Source of the DNA: Brucella anthropi_A | Lineage (GTDB): Bacteria; Pseudomonadota; Alphaproteobacteria; Rhizobiales; Rhizobiaceae | Assembly: GCF_046630315.1 (NCBI RefSeq) | Contig: NZ_LQBD01000035.1 | Coordinates: forward strand, 166,520-230,519 | DNA: 64,000 nt | Reading direction: 5' to 3' | Part shown: positions 34,521 to 43,755 of the stretch, piece by piece | Layout: the number at the start of each line of letters is the position of its first letter | How positions within the stretch are numbered: the first letter of the stretch is position 1 | Notes under the pieces: model-generated | What the model saw: the letters and a program-made list of their open reading frames with translations, nothing else | The model's database searches: none | Told to the model about the DNA's origin: nothing | Made by a program: the position numbers and the translations under genes

Positions 34521-37037
34521 TCATTGCATTGCGTCCCTGATAAGATCGTCGGCCGCTTCTTCAAGCAGCATTTCATCGCCCTCGCCCGCCACGCGCTCGC
34601 GCCCGATTTCGAGCATCACCGGCAGCGCCAGCGGCGAAATCCGGTCGAGCGGCTTGTGCAGTATATGCCCTTTCACACGTGCCAGCATGTCGCCAAGCCG
34701 CCTGATGTCCAAAAGCCCGGTCGCCGCATCCGCGCGCGTCGCCTGCAAGAGAATATGATCCGGCTCATGGCTGCGCAGAACGTCGTAGATAAGGTCTGTC
34801 GAAACCGTCACCTGACGCCCGGTCTTTTCCTGCCCCGGATGACGACGCTCGATAAGACCGGAAATCACGGCGCAATTGCGGAAGGTGCGCTTGAGAAGAT
34901 AGCTTTCATCCAGCCATGCTTCGAGATCGTCGCCCAGCATGTCTTCATCGAACAGGCGCGAAAGGTCGAGCTTGCCCATGCGGATCATGGACGCCATGTC
35001 CTTGAGCCCCCAGAGACCCAGCGAATAATCGGTGGCGACGAAGCCCAGCGGATGCGCGCCCATGCGCTCCAGACGGCGCGTCAGCAACATGCCGAGCGTC
35101 TGGTGCGCCAGCCTGCCCTCGAACGGATAGGCCACCATGTAGAAGCGATTGCCGCGCGGAAAGGTTTCGATCAGGAGCTCATCCGTGCCGGGCAGCACGG
35201 ATTTCCATTGCTGCACTTCCAGCCATTCCCGCACCTGTTCCGGCAAAAACTGCCAGCGCGCGCGGTCGGCAAGCATGGCGCGCACCTGCGCGGCGAGATA
35301 GGTGGAAAGCGGAAATTTTCCGCCCGCATAGACGGGAATTTTCGCGTCCTGTCCGGCGGCATTGGAGGCGATGCATTCATTCTCCCGAATGCCCTCGAAC
35401 CGCAGCACCTTTCCGGCAAAGAGGAACGTATCGCCAGCCGTCAGCGTCTCCAGAAAATATTCCTCGATGCGGCCCAGCACGCGCCCGCCCCGCGCATTTG
35501 CGCCCTTACCGCCGCGCGTGAGCCGCACATTCAGCTCCGGCGCTTCGACAATGGTGCCGATGTTGAGGCGATATTGCTGCGCGATGCGCGGATTGGACAC
35601 CCGCCACGTGCCGTCCGCGGTCTTGCGGATTTTCGCAAACCGCTCATAGGTCTTGAGCGCATAGCCGCCAGTTGCCACGAAATCGAGAATGCGGTCGAAG
35701 GTGTCTCGCGGAAGGTTCGCATAAGGGGCCGCACTTTGCACCTCACGATAAAGCCGATCGGCGTTGAACGGCTCGGCGCAGGCCATGCCCAGCACATGCT
35801 GCGCCAGCACATCCAGCGCCCCGTCGATCAGGGGCGGCGTATCCTGCGCGCCCAGATAATTGGCGTCGAGCGCGGCACGGCACTCCATCACCTCGAAGCG
35901 ATTGGCGGGCACCAGAATGGCGCGGCTCGGCTCGTCCATGCGGTGATTGGCGCGCCCGATGCGCTGCGCAAGGCGGCTTGCGCCCTTCGGCGCGCCGACA
36001 TGGATGACCAGATCGACATCGCCCCAGTCTATGCCGAGATCGAGCGTCGAGGTCGCGACCACCGCCCGCAACATATTGGCGGCCATGGCCTGCTCGACCT
36101 TGCGGCGCTGGCCGGCATCGAGCGAGCCGTGATGCAGCGCAATCGGCAGCGTGTCCTCATTGACCCGCCAGAGCTCCTGAAACAGCATCTCCGCCTGACT
36201 GCGCGTATTGACGAACAGAAGCGTCGTGCGGTGCCGGCGGATCGCCTCGTAAATATCGGGAACGGCATAGCGCGAGGAGTGCCCGGCCCATGGCACCCGC
36301 TCCTCGGAATCGAGAATGGTGATTTCCGGCTTCGCCCCGCCATCGACGGTGACAAGGCCGGCCATCGGCCCGGTTCCGTCCTGCTCCACCAGCCAGCGGC
36401 GCAGTTCATCCGGCTCCGCCACGGTGGCGGAAAGGCCGATGGTCTGCAATTGCGGTTGCAGGCGGCGCAGCCGCGCCAGTCCCAGCGCCAGCAAATGCCC
36501 GCGCTTGGAAATCACCAGCGAGTGCAGTTCGTCCAGCACCACGTAGCGCAGGCCTTTGAAAAATTGCTCCGCGCCCCTGGAAGCGATCAGCAATGCAAGC
36601 TGCTCCGGCGTGGTCAGCAGAATATCCGGCGGCGCCAGCTTCTGCCGCTGGCGCTTGTGGGCGGGCGTGTCGCCGGTGCGGGTCTCGATCGAAATATCAA
36701 GGCCCATTTCCTCCACCGGCACGGTGAGATTGCGATGAATATCGACGGCCAGAGCCTTCAACGGCGAGATATAAAGCGTGTGAACACCGCGTCTTGCCAT
36801 TCCCGGCTTCTTGCGACCTTGACGATCAAGATCGACCAGCGCGGGCAGAAACCCGGCCAGCGTCTTGCCCGCGCCGGTGGGAGCGATCAAAAGCGTGGAC
36901 TGTCCCTGTTCGGCGCGCGCCAGAAGCTCCAACTGGTGCGCGCGCGGCGACCATCCCTTGGCCGCAAACCATTTGACGAAACGGTCCGGCAGGGGAAAGG
37001 CGGCGGATGCTGCGGCGGGCTTCTGGTTCAGGGTCAC
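34521..37037 (-). CDS. Ligase-associated DNA damage response DEXH-box helicase (Lhr-like)
   Basis: 838 residues of an SF2 helicase. Walker A APTGAGKT at 52-59, DELH at 169-172, SAT (GLSATVAEPDE), TRSQAEMLF (motif IV) and IGRANH (motif VI), then the Lhr-type winged-helix and C-terminal beta-rich domain. The start is GTG at 37037, with no strong ribosome site. The adjacent genes (pdeM, exonuclease, ligase) complete the ligase-associated repair set; the exonuclease and ligase lie on the opposite strand. Confidence 0.9.
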   Translation of the reverse strand: MTLNQKPAAASAAFPLPDRFVKWFAAKGWSPRAHQLELLARAEQGQSTLLIAPTGAGKTLAGFLPALVDLDRQGRKKPGMARRGVHTLYISPLKALAVDIHRNLTVPVEEMGLDISIETRTGDTPAHKRQRQKLAPPDILLTTPEQLALLIASRGAEQFFKGLRYVVLDELHSLVISKRGHLLALGLARLRRLQPQLQTIGLSATVAEPDELRRWLVEQDGTGPMAGLVTVDGGAKPEITILDSEERVPWAGHSSRYAVPDIYEAIRRHRTTLLFVNTRSQAEMLFQELWRVNEDTLPIALHHGSLDAGQRRKVEQAMAANMLRAVVATSTLDLGIDWGDVDLVIHVGAPKGASRLAQRIGRANHRMDEPSRAILVPANRFEVMECRAALDANYLGAQDTPPLIDGALDVLAQHVLGMACAEPFNADRLYREVQSAAPYANLPRDTFDRILDFVATGGYALKTYERFAKIRKTADGTWRVSNPRIAQQYRLNIGTIVEAPELNVRLTRGGKGANARGGRVLGRIEEYFLETLTAGDTFLFAGKVLRFEGIRENECIASNAAGQDAKIPVYAGGKFPLSTYLAAQVRAMLADRARWQFLPEQVREWLEVQQWKSVLPGTDELLIETFPRGNRFYMVAYPFEGRLAHQTLGMLLTRRLERMGAHPLGFVATDYSLGLWGLKDMASMIRMGKLDLSRLFDEDMLGDDLEAWLDESYLLKRTFRNCAVISGLIERRHPGQEKTGRQVTVSTDLIYDVLRSHEPDHILLQATRADAATGLLDIRRLGDMLARVKGHILHKPLDRISPLALPVMLEIGRERVAGEGDEMLLEEAADDLIRDAMQ

Positions 37038-37159
37038 GACGTCAATCTAATCGCAGCAGAGCGGGCCGCCAAGGTGTTTGTTCACTTTTGTTCTCATTTT
37101 GTCAGCAGCGAGGGGCTCCCTCCCTTTTCGGCGCAAACGCCGTGACCTATCTTGGAACC

Positions 37160-38173
37160 ATGCGCTTCAACCAGCTTCTCTGCACCTCTCCCAAAGGCCT
37201 TTATTGCCCGCCCGGCGATTTCTACATCGACCCGGTGCGCCCGGTGGAGCGCGCACTCATCACCCATGGCCATTCCGACCATGCGCGCTCCGGCCACACC
37301 CATGTGCTGGCGACGCCGGAAACGCTCGACATCATGGCGCTTCGCTACGGCGCAAATTTCGCCGGAACCACCCAACCGATAAAACTCGGCGACAGTCTGA
37401 CGATCAATGGCGTGCGCGTGCGTTTCCACGGCGCGGGCCATGTGCTCGGTTCCGCACAGATCGCGGTGGAGAAAGACGGCACGCGCATTGTCGCCTCCGG
37501 CGACTACAAGCGTGCCGCCGACCCGACATGCGCGCCCTTCGAGCCGGTTGCCTGCGATGTCTTCATCACCGAAGCCACCTTCGCGCTGCCGGTTTTCCGC
37601 CATCCGCAGGCTTCGCATGAAATCGCCACGCTTTTGAAATCGCTCCAGCTTTTTCCGGAGCGCGCGCATATGGTGGGGGCCTATTCGCTCGGTAAGGCGC
37701 AGCGCGTCATCAAGCTCATCCGCGAAGCAGGCTATGGCGACCCGATCTATATTCATGGAGCATTGGAAAAAATCTGCGCCTATTACCAGTCGCGCGGCAT
37801 CGATCTCGGCCCGTTGGAACCCGCCACGCCGGAACGCGACGATGCACAGCCGGATTTTGCGGGCAAGATCATTGTCGGCCCGCCGACCGCCTTTTCGGAT
37901 CGCTGGGCACGGCGCTTTCCCGACCCGATTTCGGCATTCGCCTCCGGCTGGATGCGCATTCGCCAGCGCGCCAGACAACAGGGCGTGGAACTGCCGCTTA
38001 TCATTTCCGACCATTGCGACTGGGACGAACTGACGGACACCATTACCGAAATCGCCCCTGCGGAAGTGTGGGTGACGCATGGGCGCGAGGAAGCGCTGGT
38101 GCGCTGGTGCGAATTGCACAACCTTGCCGCAAAGCCGCTCCATCTTGTCGGTTATGAAGACGAGGGCGATTGA
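37160..38173 (+). CDS. Ligase-associated DNA exonuclease (metallo-beta-lactamase fold)
   Basis: 337 residues. HGHSDHA (36-41) is the metal-binding HxHxDH motif; FHGAGHVLGSAQI, ASGDYKRA, THGREEALVRW complete the beta-CASP nuclease-type signature. Family members are related to SNM1/Artemis nucleases and act with the ATP-dependent ligase. The ATG at 37160 has GGAACC upstream; the frame extends to 37007. Divergent from the helicase gene. The stop overlaps the ligase start (TGATG). Confidence 0.9.
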   Translation: MRFNQLLCTSPKGLYCPPGDFYIDPVRPVERALITHGHSDHARSGHTHVLATPETLDIMALRYGANFAGTTQPIKLGDSLTINGVRVRFHGAGHVLGSAQIAVEKDGTRIVASGDYKRAADPTCAPFEPVACDVFITEATFALPVFRHPQASHEIATLLKSLQLFPERAHMVGAYSLGKAQRVIKLIREAGYGDPIYIHGALEKICAYYQSRGIDLGPLEPATPERDDAQPDFAGKIIVGPPTAFSDRWARRFPDPISAFASGWMRIRQRARQQGVELPLIISDHCDWDELTDTITEIAPAEVWVTHGREEALVRWCELHNLAAKPLHLVGYEDEGD

Positions 38174-39792
38174 TGCGTGCTTTTGCCGAACTTCTCGACC
38201 GGCTGGTGCTGACACCACAGCGCAACGGCAAGCTGCGCCTGCTCACAGATTATTTCCGCACCACGCCCGACCCGGATCGCGGCCTTGCCCTGGCGGCGAT
38301 CACCCGCGATCTCGAACTGCAAAGCGTGAAGCCCGCCATGCTGCGCGCCCTGATAGCGGAGCGCACCGACCCCACGCTCTTTGCCTATTCCTATGACTAT
38401 GTGGGCGATCTTGCCGAAACCATTTCGCTGATCTGGCCCGGCCCCAGCGAAACCTCTGCGGGGGCAAACCTGCCGCTCGGCATCGTGGTGCACGAATTGC
38501 AGAACGCTTCACGCCGCGAAGGCCCGCTTCTCGTGGCAAGCTGGCTCGATCTTCTGGGGATTTCGGAACGCTACGCGCTGCTGAAGCTCGTCACCGGTGG
38601 CTTGCGCGTCGGGGTTTCCGCCCGGCTTGCCAAACAGGCGCTTGCGGATTTCGGCGGCATGGATGTGGTGGAAATAGAAGAACTCTGGCACGGACAGGCC
38701 CCACCATATGAGGCGCTTTTTGCCTGGCTGGAAGGGCATGGCCCCAAGCCTGCCGCCACCGCCGCCGCTCCCTTTCGCCCTGTCATGCTGGCGACCGCGC
38801 TCGATGAGGCCGATATTCCCTCGCTCGACGCATCAGCCTATAGCGCGGAATGGAAATGGGACGGCATTCGCGTGCAGGCGGTTTGCGAAGGCGGCGTGCG
38901 GCGGCTTTATTCCCGCACCGGCGACGATATTTCCGGCGCTTTTCCCGATATTCTGGAAGCCATGGATTATGAAGGCGCCATTGATGGCGAGCTTCTCGTC
39001 GGCCATCACGGCGAAACCGGGCTCGACACCGCCACCTTTTCCGATCTGCAACAGAGGCTGAACCGCAAGACGGTGAGCGCAAAACAATTGCGCGATTATC
39101 CCGCTTTCGTGCGCGCCTATGATCTGTTGCAGGAAGGCGACCAGCAGACCGGCCGGGACCTGCGCGCTCTGCCCTTTTCCGAGCGCCGCGCCCGGTTGCA
39201 GAATTTTGTCAGCAGGCTCGATCCTCGCCGGTTCGATCTTTCACCGGTGCTGCCTTTTACCGACTTTGCGGAACTGGCGCGGTTTCGCGCCAATCCGCCG
39301 CATCCGGTCATTGAGGGCGTGATGCTGAAGCGCCACGACAGCGCCTATCTGCCCGGGCGCCCGAAAGGACCGTGGTTCAAATGGAAGCGCGATCCCTTCA
39401 CCGTCGATGCGGTGATCGTCTATGCGCAGCGCGGCCACGGCAAGCGCTCCAGCTATTATTCAGACTTTACCTTTGCCGTATGGGCGGGACCTGAGGATGA
39501 CCCCATGCTTGTCCCCGTGGGCAAGGCCTATTTCGGCTTTACGGATGAAGAACTGAAACTGCTGGACAAATTCGTGCGGGAAAACACGGTCGAGCGTTTC
39601 GGCCCGGTGCGTTCCGTGCGCGCCGAGCCGGATCACGGCCTTGTGGTGGAAGTGACTTTTGAGGGTCTCAACCGCTCCACACGCCATAAATCCGGCGTTG
39701 CCATGCGGTTTCCGCGCTTCTCGCGGCTGCGGTGGGACAAGCCGCCCCGCGAAGCGGACCGGCTTGAAACACTGGAAAAGCTGTTGACCTGA
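38173..39792 (+). CDS. ATP-dependent DNA ligase (cis-repair cluster)
   Basis: 539 residues. N-terminal DNA-binding domain, then the adenylation motif EWKWDGIRVQ with Lys228 as the AMP-accepting residue, SRTGDDIS (motif Ia/RTG), DGELLV (motif III), EGVMLKRHD (motif IV), FKWKRDPFTVD (motif V) and a C-terminal OB-fold. This is the non-NHEJ bacterial type that clusters with an Lhr helicase, MBL nuclease and PdeM. Start ATG overlaps the exonuclease stop. Confidence 0.92.
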   Translation: MRAFAELLDRLVLTPQRNGKLRLLTDYFRTTPDPDRGLALAAITRDLELQSVKPAMLRALIAERTDPTLFAYSYDYVGDLAETISLIWPGPSETSAGANLPLGIVVHELQNASRREGPLLVASWLDLLGISERYALLKLVTGGLRVGVSARLAKQALADFGGMDVVEIEELWHGQAPPYEALFAWLEGHGPKPAATAAAPFRPVMLATALDEADIPSLDASAYSAEWKWDGIRVQAVCEGGVRRLYSRTGDDISGAFPDILEAMDYEGAIDGELLVGHHGETGLDTATFSDLQQRLNRKTVSAKQLRDYPAFVRAYDLLQEGDQQTGRDLRALPFSERRARLQNFVSRLDPRRFDLSPVLPFTDFAELARFRANPPHPVIEGVMLKRHDSAYLPGRPKGPWFKWKRDPFTVDAVIVYAQRGHGKRSSYYSDFTFAVWAGPEDDPMLVPVGKAYFGFTDEELKLLDKFVRENTVERFGPVRSVRAEPDHGLVVEVTFEGLNRSTRHKSGVAMRFPRFSRLRWDKPPREADRLETLEKLLT

Positions 39793-40818
39793 TTATTCAG
39801 CGGCCGTCGATACGCGGATCTGATAAATATTGACGGGCTTGCCGGAACCGCTCAGATCCGAGTTGACCGTTATCGTGCCTGGGCGCCCTGCTTTCTGCCC
39901 GGCTGGAATATCCATATCGAAAAGAAAGTCGCTGACGGAATCGCGCACGTCGTAGCGCCGGCGGCCGCAATCGCCAAGGCTGCCAAAATCGCAATTGACC
40001 GACATCTGCGTCATTTTCCCATCATCGGCGCGCGCCACAATGTCGAAGGTTGCCTTCTTGCCTTCCAGCTGGTCCAGAATGCCTTCGCCGACATCGAATG
40101 TCACCGTGTCTTCAGCACCCGAAGACTGGACGCGGGCAAAACTGCGCGTGCCTTCCTGCCTGATTTCAGCCGTTGCGCGCCCCTTGACGGACATGCGTGT
40201 CGCCTCCGAGGGCTGGAAGATGGTGATCCATTTGAGCCCGCCCGGCTCCTCGCCCTCTTTCAGGGGTGCAACATTGCCATCGCCATACAAGGGGTTGTTT
40301 GCGGGACCGCGGCTCAGATCAATGAAGCTGTTATAAAGCGAATAGCCGATAAAACCGGCAACCACGAGGACGAGCGCCGGAATGCCAAAGCTGTAGAACC
40401 GCGAATGGCGCTTCTTCTTGCCGCGATCCTTGCGCGAGACGCCGCCCTCATAGCCGAGATCGGCATTGCTGCGCTTTTTCCGGCTTGCGTTCGCCCGGAT
40501 ATCGCCGGCATCGAGTGCAGGCGATGCTTCTTCTGCCCTCCCCGCCAGAAGCGGGTCCTCCCTGTGTGGAGCGTCAACCGTCGGTTCGCGACGGTCGTTT
40601 GCGCCACCGCCGTTTTTGAATTCCTGCTCGATACTGGAGATCGCGTCCTTCAGTTTCTGGCGGCGCTGTTCCTTATGCCCATCGCTAAGCGCGGTGTTCG
40701 TCGCAAGCGCGCGCTCATGCGCGCCCCAGGCAGATTCATAGATTCTCTGGCGGGTCGCCGGATTGTGCGCATCCGCCTTGGCAAATGCATTCCTGATCGC
40801 GCGCTCAATACTTTCCAA
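39793..40818 (-). CDS. Single-pass membrane protein with periplasmic beta domain
   Basis: 341 residues. A cytoplasmic N terminus (IERAIRNAFAKADAHNPATRQRIYESAW) and charged linker lead to one transmembrane helix (FYSFGIPALVLVVAGFIGYSLY at ~140), then a periplasmic domain with TIFQPSEATRMSVKG and DFGSLGDCGRRRYDV, suggesting a carbohydrate-binding-like sandwich. The two Cys in CDFGSLGDC may form a disulfide. Found in Rhizobiales, but I do not know its function. It ends convergent with the ligase gene. Confidence 0.7.
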   Translation of the reverse strand: MESIERAIRNAFAKADAHNPATRQRIYESAWGAHERALATNTALSDGHKEQRRQKLKDAISSIEQEFKNGGGANDRREPTVDAPHREDPLLAGRAEEASPALDAGDIRANASRKKRSNADLGYEGGVSRKDRGKKKRHSRFYSFGIPALVLVVAGFIGYSLYNSFIDLSRGPANNPLYGDGNVAPLKEGEEPGGLKWITIFQPSEATRMSVKGRATAEIRQEGTRSFARVQSSGAEDTVTFDVGEGILDQLEGKKATFDIVARADDGKMTQMSVNCDFGSLGDCGRRRYDVRDSVSDFLFDMDIPAGQKAGRPGTITVNSDLSGSGKPVNIYQIRVSTAAE

Positions 40819-41303
40819 AGGCTGCTCTTCCCTTGCTCGTTCTTCCCGCCCCCTGTCACGCCCTCAACAGGAGCAGGCGGTCTCCGAAACAGACGATTTC
40901 ATAAGCCTCAGCGAAATTAACGTCTGAATCAAGGCATTTACCTGTTCATGACCCGCTTTGACTAGCCGTTAAGCCTGTTGGAGACACCAATTATTAACCT
41001 GGAACACGGTTTTCCCCCATCCGTATAGTTTTACAGTGCCATATTTTGCCCCTTGCGGTTGCAAAAAATACCGGAAACCTATCGGCGATTCCCATCGGTG
41101 ACAGCGTTCCGGCCACCAGCATCCACGCATCTGGCGGTTCAGACCGCTGGTTTCCGGCAAGCGCGGACGGATTTTGTCGGGAAGCAGCAGGTGAAAGGCC
41201 GGCAATGGCCGATATGCTCGCGCGTTTTTGATATTGCCGTTAAGCGGGGAGATGCTAGAACTATTACGTTTACGGAAACGTCAATCACGGAGGACGATTG
41301 AAG
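40819..41303. other. Intergenic upstream of nitronate monooxygenase gene
   Basis: About 485 bp, AT-richer than the genes. It contains the promoter region of the next gene; I see no supported ORF or RNA gene. Confidence 0.4.
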
Positions 41304-42272
41304 ATGGCCTTGCCGGATATACTGAAAAGCAGACTGCGCATCCCGGTGGTTGGTGCCCCACTGTTCATCATTTCGCACCCGGCCCTGGTTATGGCGCAGT
41401 GCAAGGCAGGCGTCGTCGGTTCCTTTCCGGCACTCAATGCCCGTCCCGAGGCGCAGCTGGACGAATGGCTTGCGGAGATCACGGAAGGGCTTTCCGCCTA
41501 CGACAAGGCCAATCCGGACCGGCCATCCGCACCCTTTGCGGTCAACCAGATCGTCCATCGTTCCAACAAACGCCTTGAGCACGATCTTGGACTTTGCGTG
41601 AAATATAAGGTGCCGATCGTCATTTCCTCGCTCGGCGCCGTGCCGGAAGTGAATGCTGCAATCCACTCCTATGGCGGCATCGTCCTTCATGACGTCATCA
41701 ACAATCGCCACGCCAATTCTGCAATCCGCAAGGGCGCGGACGGTCTTATCGCGGTGGCTGCCGGCGCGGGCGGCCATGCCGGCGCACTTTCGCCCTTCGC
41801 GCTCATCCAGGAAATCCGCTCCTGGTTCGACGGGCCGCTGCTCCTTTCCGGCGCTATCGCCAATGGCGGCTCGATCCTCGCGGCGCAGGCCATGGGCGCC
41901 GATCTCGCTTACATCGGCTCGCCCTTCATCGCCACGACCGAAGCCCGCGCGACCGATGCCTATAAGCAGATGATCGTGGACTCGAACTCCTCAGACATCG
42001 TCTACTCCAATTACTTCACGGGCATCGCAGGCAATTATTTGAAGCCGTCCATTGCCAAGGCGGGGCTCGACCCCGACAATCTTCCGGAAGCCGATCCTTC
42101 CAAGATGGATTTCGAGAAAGCCCAGCAGGAAGGCGCAAAAGCCTGGAAGGATATCTGGGGCTGCGGCCAGGGCATCGGCGTTATCCACGAAGTAGCACCC
42201 GCCGGGCAACTGATCGACCGGCTGGAACGCGAATATAGAGAAGCGCGCCAGCGTCTTTGTGCGGGCACATGA
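41304..42272 (+). CDS. Nitronate monooxygenase / 2-nitropropane dioxygenase family
   Basis: 322 residues of a TIM barrel with FMN. Motifs: IPVVGAPLFIISHP (N-terminal strand and phosphate loop), FAVNQIVHRSNKR, LIAVAAGAGGHAGALSPFALIQEIR (the AGGHxG active-site segment) and LSGAIANGGSILAAQAMGADLAYIGSPF. The family oxidises alkyl nitronates to carbonyls and nitrite. ATG at 41304 has GGAGG about 10 nt upstream; TTG at 41298 is the alternative. Confidence 0.87.
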   Translation: MALPDILKSRLRIPVVGAPLFIISHPALVMAQCKAGVVGSFPALNARPEAQLDEWLAEITEGLSAYDKANPDRPSAPFAVNQIVHRSNKRLEHDLGLCVKYKVPIVISSLGAVPEVNAAIHSYGGIVLHDVINNRHANSAIRKGADGLIAVAAGAGGHAGALSPFALIQEIRSWFDGPLLLSGAIANGGSILAAQAMGADLAYIGSPFIATTEARATDAYKQMIVDSNSSDIVYSNYFTGIAGNYLKPSIAKAGLDPDNLPEADPSKMDFEKAQQEGAKAWKDIWGCGQGIGVIHEVAPAGQLIDRLEREYREARQRLCAGT

Positions 42273-42540
42273 TTCTCTGACCTCTACTCCTCCGCGCCAG
42301 CCATTGAGTTGGCGCGGTTCCGGCGCTTGCATTTCGAACGAACATCATCGCTTCGACTGTGTGCAAACCGGCGCGGGCGGCCCTGTCAGGCGCCCATGAC
42401 GCGCATATTATAAAACCTTTTGAACAAACATACAGATTGTTTGATTTGGGCCTTGCTTTCCTCCATGCTTTTGGTTATCAGCGCACCGTCCAGCCGGAAA
42501 CGGTTGGCTTCCTCCGGGAAGATGGAACGCAATGTTCCGG

Positions 42541-42616
42541 GCCGCTTTAGCTCAGTTGGTAGAGCACATCATTCGTAATGATGGGGTCGCGTGTTCGAGT
42601 CACGCAAGCGGCACCA
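42541..42616 (+). tRNA. tRNA-Thr (anticodon CGT)
   Basis: Acceptor stem GCCGCTT/AAGCGGC, D-arm GCTC-AGTTGGTA-GAGC, anticodon stem CATCA/TGATG with loop TTCGTAA (anticodon CGT), T-arm GCGTG-TTCGAGT-CACGC, discriminator A and encoded CCA. It is intact, so the prophage integrated just downstream and restored the 3' end. Confidence 0.97.
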
Positions 42617-42765
42617 GTTAACTACTTGAAAATCCAACACATTTCGCTTTGAAGACACCACCCAACACGGTGTCCTAGTGCCGAGCCTCTGCACTAATCC
42701 CTGCACAAGCCCCTCTTGTGTCTAGGCTTGTGTTCTATTCTGTCTAGGCGTGCTGGCCGACAAGC
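42617..42765. other. Prophage left junction (attL region)
   Basis: Between tRNA-Thr and the first phage gene. A GACACC ... GGTGTC pairing lies at about 42653, and the arm-like repeats start at 42704. The other att copy is outside the window, so the crossover point cannot be fixed. Confidence 0.5.
42704..42749. repeat. Inverted and direct repeats beside tRNA: possible integrase arm sites
   Basis: CACAAGCC (42704) pairs with GGCTTGTG (42725). TGTCTAGGC occurs twice, at 42719 and 42741, 22 bp apart (two helical turns). Their place next to the tRNA suggests arm-type sites for the phage integrase or excisionase. Confidence 0.45.
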
Positions 42766-43752
42766 TTACGCGAGTCTTGAGGGGCGAAACATGCTTCCAG
42801 TCGGGCGTGGCTGGCTCTGAAGCTTCTGGAAAACTTCAGCCAGTGAACCCGCAGTGTCGGCAGGTGCAGCAAGTTGTGGTGCTTCGATGGACGGTGTGAC
42901 CTGACGAAATTCCGGCATCATTGTGGAAACGTCTACAGGCTTTTGTTCCGGCGCTTCCATCGTGGTGTTTTCGATTTTTTGCGTCAGGCCATCGGTCAGC
43001 CCCGAAAGCAAACCAGCAAGCATCATATTTTCACCGCCACCCGTAGGAGCGAACGGCGTAGCCCCCGGCGAAGGATCGACCGCGAACATGGCTGCGGCAG
43101 TCGCAGGACTCATTTTGTCAGCGGCGGGCGGCGGCGTGAAATCGAATGCCTGTTTTGCAACAGGCGAAGCATTCATCATGGCAGGCCGCGCAGTTGGAGT
43201 GACAACCTGACTTTCCACAGGCTGCACCGGAAGCGCCGACGCCTTTTGTTTGTCCATCAGATATTCGCCGGGGGTTTTACCGGCCAACAGTTCGCCAAGC
43301 CCCGTTGAGGTTGGAGCGGCAGGCGCTGCCGATGGTGTCTCGATTTTCCCAGTCGCAAGCTGCTGAAACCATCCCGGCGCGCGGTTGAGAAACTGCGCCG
43401 AACGATCATGCATGAAATGAGGCTTTCCCGTTCCTGTCTTGCGCATGTCGATATGCAGCATGTCCGGGGAATTGGAATAGGTGATGAAACCACCAACGCC
43501 TTGTTGGGCGAGAAGCTGAACGAGCTGCGCGCGCTGCGCTTCAGACATGCCTTTCATGTCGATGTCTACAGCTTCCCCGCGCGTGTGGTAGGAGCTTTTC
43601 GCGCCCCCAACACGCTTATTATGTTCTGGCGAGCGATAGCCGGACGTGATGCCGAAGTCACGCCCTCCCATCTGCTCGCCAGCCGCCAGCAACGCCCGGC
43701 GGATGTCGTCAGCGATACCCTCTTGGCCGCTATTGTAGAATTTCAAAGCCAT
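42766..43752 (-). CDS. Phage virion-associated M15 peptidase
   Basis: 328 residues. The N-terminal ~125 residues have the VanY/M15 D,D-peptidase motifs: FGITSGYRSPEHN, SSYHTRGEAVDIDM (His, Asp zinc ligands) and DMLHIDM. The rest is a low-complexity Ala/Pro/Thr-rich tail. It is the last gene of the late operon, after the internal virion proteins, so it probably works in the virion to open peptidoglycan during DNA ejection. A separate endolysin is encoded at 60561. Confidence 0.75.
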   Translation of the reverse strand: MALKFYNSGQEGIADDIRRALLAAGEQMGGRDFGITSGYRSPEHNKRVGGAKSSYHTRGEAVDIDMKGMSEAQRAQLVQLLAQQGVGGFITYSNSPDMLHIDMRKTGTGKPHFMHDRSAQFLNRAPGWFQQLATGKIETPSAAPAAPTSTGLGELLAGKTPGEYLMDKQKASALPVQPVESQVVTPTARPAMMNASPVAKQAFDFTPPPAADKMSPATAAAMFAVDPSPGATPFAPTGGGENMMLAGLLSGLTDGLTQKIENTTMEAPEQKPVDVSTMMPEFRQVTPSIEAPQLAAPADTAGSLAEVFQKLQSQPRPTGSMFRPSRLA

Positions 43753-43755
43753 GGC

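Noticed and set aside
34524..37145. Plus-strand frame of 873 codons over the helicase gene
   Set aside because: Antisense shadow in high-G+C DNA; the minus strand has all SF2 helicase motifs.
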